A DNA stretch of 13,791 nt from an uncultured Microbacterium sp. (lineage in GTDB: Bacteria; Actinomycetota; Actinomycetes; Actinomycetales; Microbacteriaceae). The notes under the pieces are model-generated. The model did no database searches. It saw only the letters and a list, made by a program, of their open reading frames with translations, and had not been told where the DNA came from. Each line of letters opens with the position of its first letter. Positions within the stretch are counted from its first letter, which is position 1. This document shows, piece by piece, positions 13,046-13,791 of this stretch. The stretch is taken from assembly GCA_947647645.1 (NCBI GenBank), contig CANSLE010000034.1, positions 1-13,791 of the forward strand. Reading direction: 5' to 3'. Position numbers and translations under genes: made by a program.

Positions 13046-13791
13046 ATGAACCTCCCCGGCATCGTCGTCACCGGTGTGCGCCGCTCCTTCGGCCAGGTCC
13101 ACGCGGTGCGTGACGTCTCGCTCGAGGCGCGGGCGGGGGCGGTGACCGGCCTCGTCGGTCCCAACGGCTCGGGCAAGACCACGCTCATGCTCATGCTCGC
13201 GTCGCTGCTCGCGCCGGATGCCGGCTCGATCCGCATCGCCGGGATCGATCCGGTCGCCGACCCGGCCGCGGCCCGCGCGGTGCTCGGCTGGATGCCGGAT
13301 GCCCTCGGCGCCTGGCCGTCGCTGACGGCCCGCGAGACCCTGGTCATGACCGCACGCCTGTACGGCCTGGACCCCGAGCCCTCCCGGGCGGCCGCCCGGC
13401 TGCTCGAGGAGGTCGGTCTCTCCGCGCTCGCCGACGCCCCGGCCCGCGTGCTCTCGCGCGGACAGAAGCAGCGTCTCGGCCTCGCCCGTGCCCTCGTCCA
13501 CGACCCTCGTGTCCTTCTGCTGGACGAGCCGGCGTCGGGCCTGGACCCGCAGGCGCGGATCGATCTGCGGGTGCTGCTGCGACGTCTCGCCGCCGAGGGC
13601 CGCACGATCCTCGTCTCGAGCCACGTCCTCTCCGAGCTCGAGGAGGTCGTCGACGACGCCGTCTTCCTCGTCGACGGTGCGACGGTGAGCAGAGAGCGGG
13701 TGGCGGCGGCCGCCACGCGGCTGCGCACCTGGCGCATCCGTCTGGCCGACCGCGACGCGACGGCCGCGGTGCTCCCGGTCGCCCGGGCGCT
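13046..13791 (+). CDS. ABC transporter ATP-binding protein, C-terminus cut by the window edge
   Basis: The frame is open from the ATG at 13046 to the right edge (248 codons plus 2 nt). It shows the full ABC ATPase set: Walker A GPNGSGKTT at 38-46, signature LSRGQ at 136-140, Walker B LLLDEP at 157-162 followed by the D-loop SGLD, and the switch histidine H193 in SSH. The Q-loop position reads GWMPDALG (81-88), with Asp in place of Gln, a variant I recall from exporters with an ABC-2 type membrane partner. The order and the C-terminal extension (LRTWRIRLADRD) fit such a multidrug or membrane-protein exporter ATPase. The permease would lie beyond the edge. The ribosome binding site is weak. The substrate cannot be predicted. 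Confidence 0.92.
   Translation, partial: MNLPGIVVTGVRRSFGQVHAVRDVSLEARAGAVTGLVGPNGSGKTTLMLMLASLLAPDAGSIRIAGIDPVADPAAARAVLGWMPDALGAWPSLTARETLVMTARLYGLDPEPSRAAARLLEEVGLSALADAPARVLSRGQKQRLGLARALVHDPRVLLLDEPASGLDPQARIDLRVLLRRLAAEGRTILVSSHVLSELEEVVDDAVFLVDGATVSRERVAAAATRLRTWRIRLADRDATAAVLPVARA

Noticed and set aside
11911..13737. Long minus-strand open frame opposite the GDPD and ABC ATPase genes
   Set aside because: The plus strand has intact catalytic motifs of two known families over the same bases. The minus-strand translation is Arg and Ser rich without recognisable motifs.

Overview
The window is dense, strongly GC-rich coding DNA with short intergenic gaps. It looks like chromosome from a high-GC Actinobacterium, most likely family Microbacteriaceae and possibly Microbacterium. 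The evidence is indirect: a GuaB3-type IMP dehydrogenase paralogue, an actinobacterial DUF3817 membrane protein next to guaA, a Bax inhibitor-1 protein of the actinobacterial type, GTG starts, promoters with a -10 box placed 6-7 nt before the start codon, and a recurrent GGATGCC/GGCATCC motif. I see no transposase, integrase, tRNA, rRNA or CRISPR array, so nothing proves recent transfer.

Layout. 1-129 (minus): N-terminus of an FAD-dependent oxidoreductase that runs off the left edge. 209-2166 (plus): guaB3 and a SURF1-family gene, overlapping by 4 nt. 2167-2429: a regulatory-looking gap with 11-bp direct repeats, a near-perfect 19/20-bp inverted repeat and a hairpin. 2430-8497 (plus): two tandem genes for secreted, purple-acid-phosphatase-like metallophosphoesterases. 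The first ends in a Pro-Thr linker, an Ig-like domain and an LPATG sortase signal. The second carries three six-motif beta-propeller-like domains, and the last two of these are a gap-free 882-bp tandem duplication. 8509-8548: terminator hairpin. 8594-10692 (plus): DUF3817 membrane protein and guaA (GMP synthase), overlapping by 4 nt. 10693-10883: two terminator-like hairpins between convergent genes. 10884-11810 (minus): Bax inhibitor-1/YccA family protein. 11968-12996 (plus): cytoplasmic GlpQ-like glycerophosphodiester phosphodiesterase. 13046-13791 (plus): ABC transporter ATPase, cut by the right edge.

How the genes may work together. guaB3, SURF1, DUF3817 and guaA look like a purine and membrane housekeeping neighbourhood, and the two phosphoesterases appear to sit inside it as an accessory pair with its own upstream control region and terminator. 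The pair would release phosphate outside the cell or at the wall. That fits the 11-bp repeats upstream, which resemble PHO boxes, but this link is inference. Two exact TTGTCCACA sequences (actinobacterial DnaA-box type) flank the GDPD gene in the intergenic gaps. The most interesting part of the window is 2167-8550.
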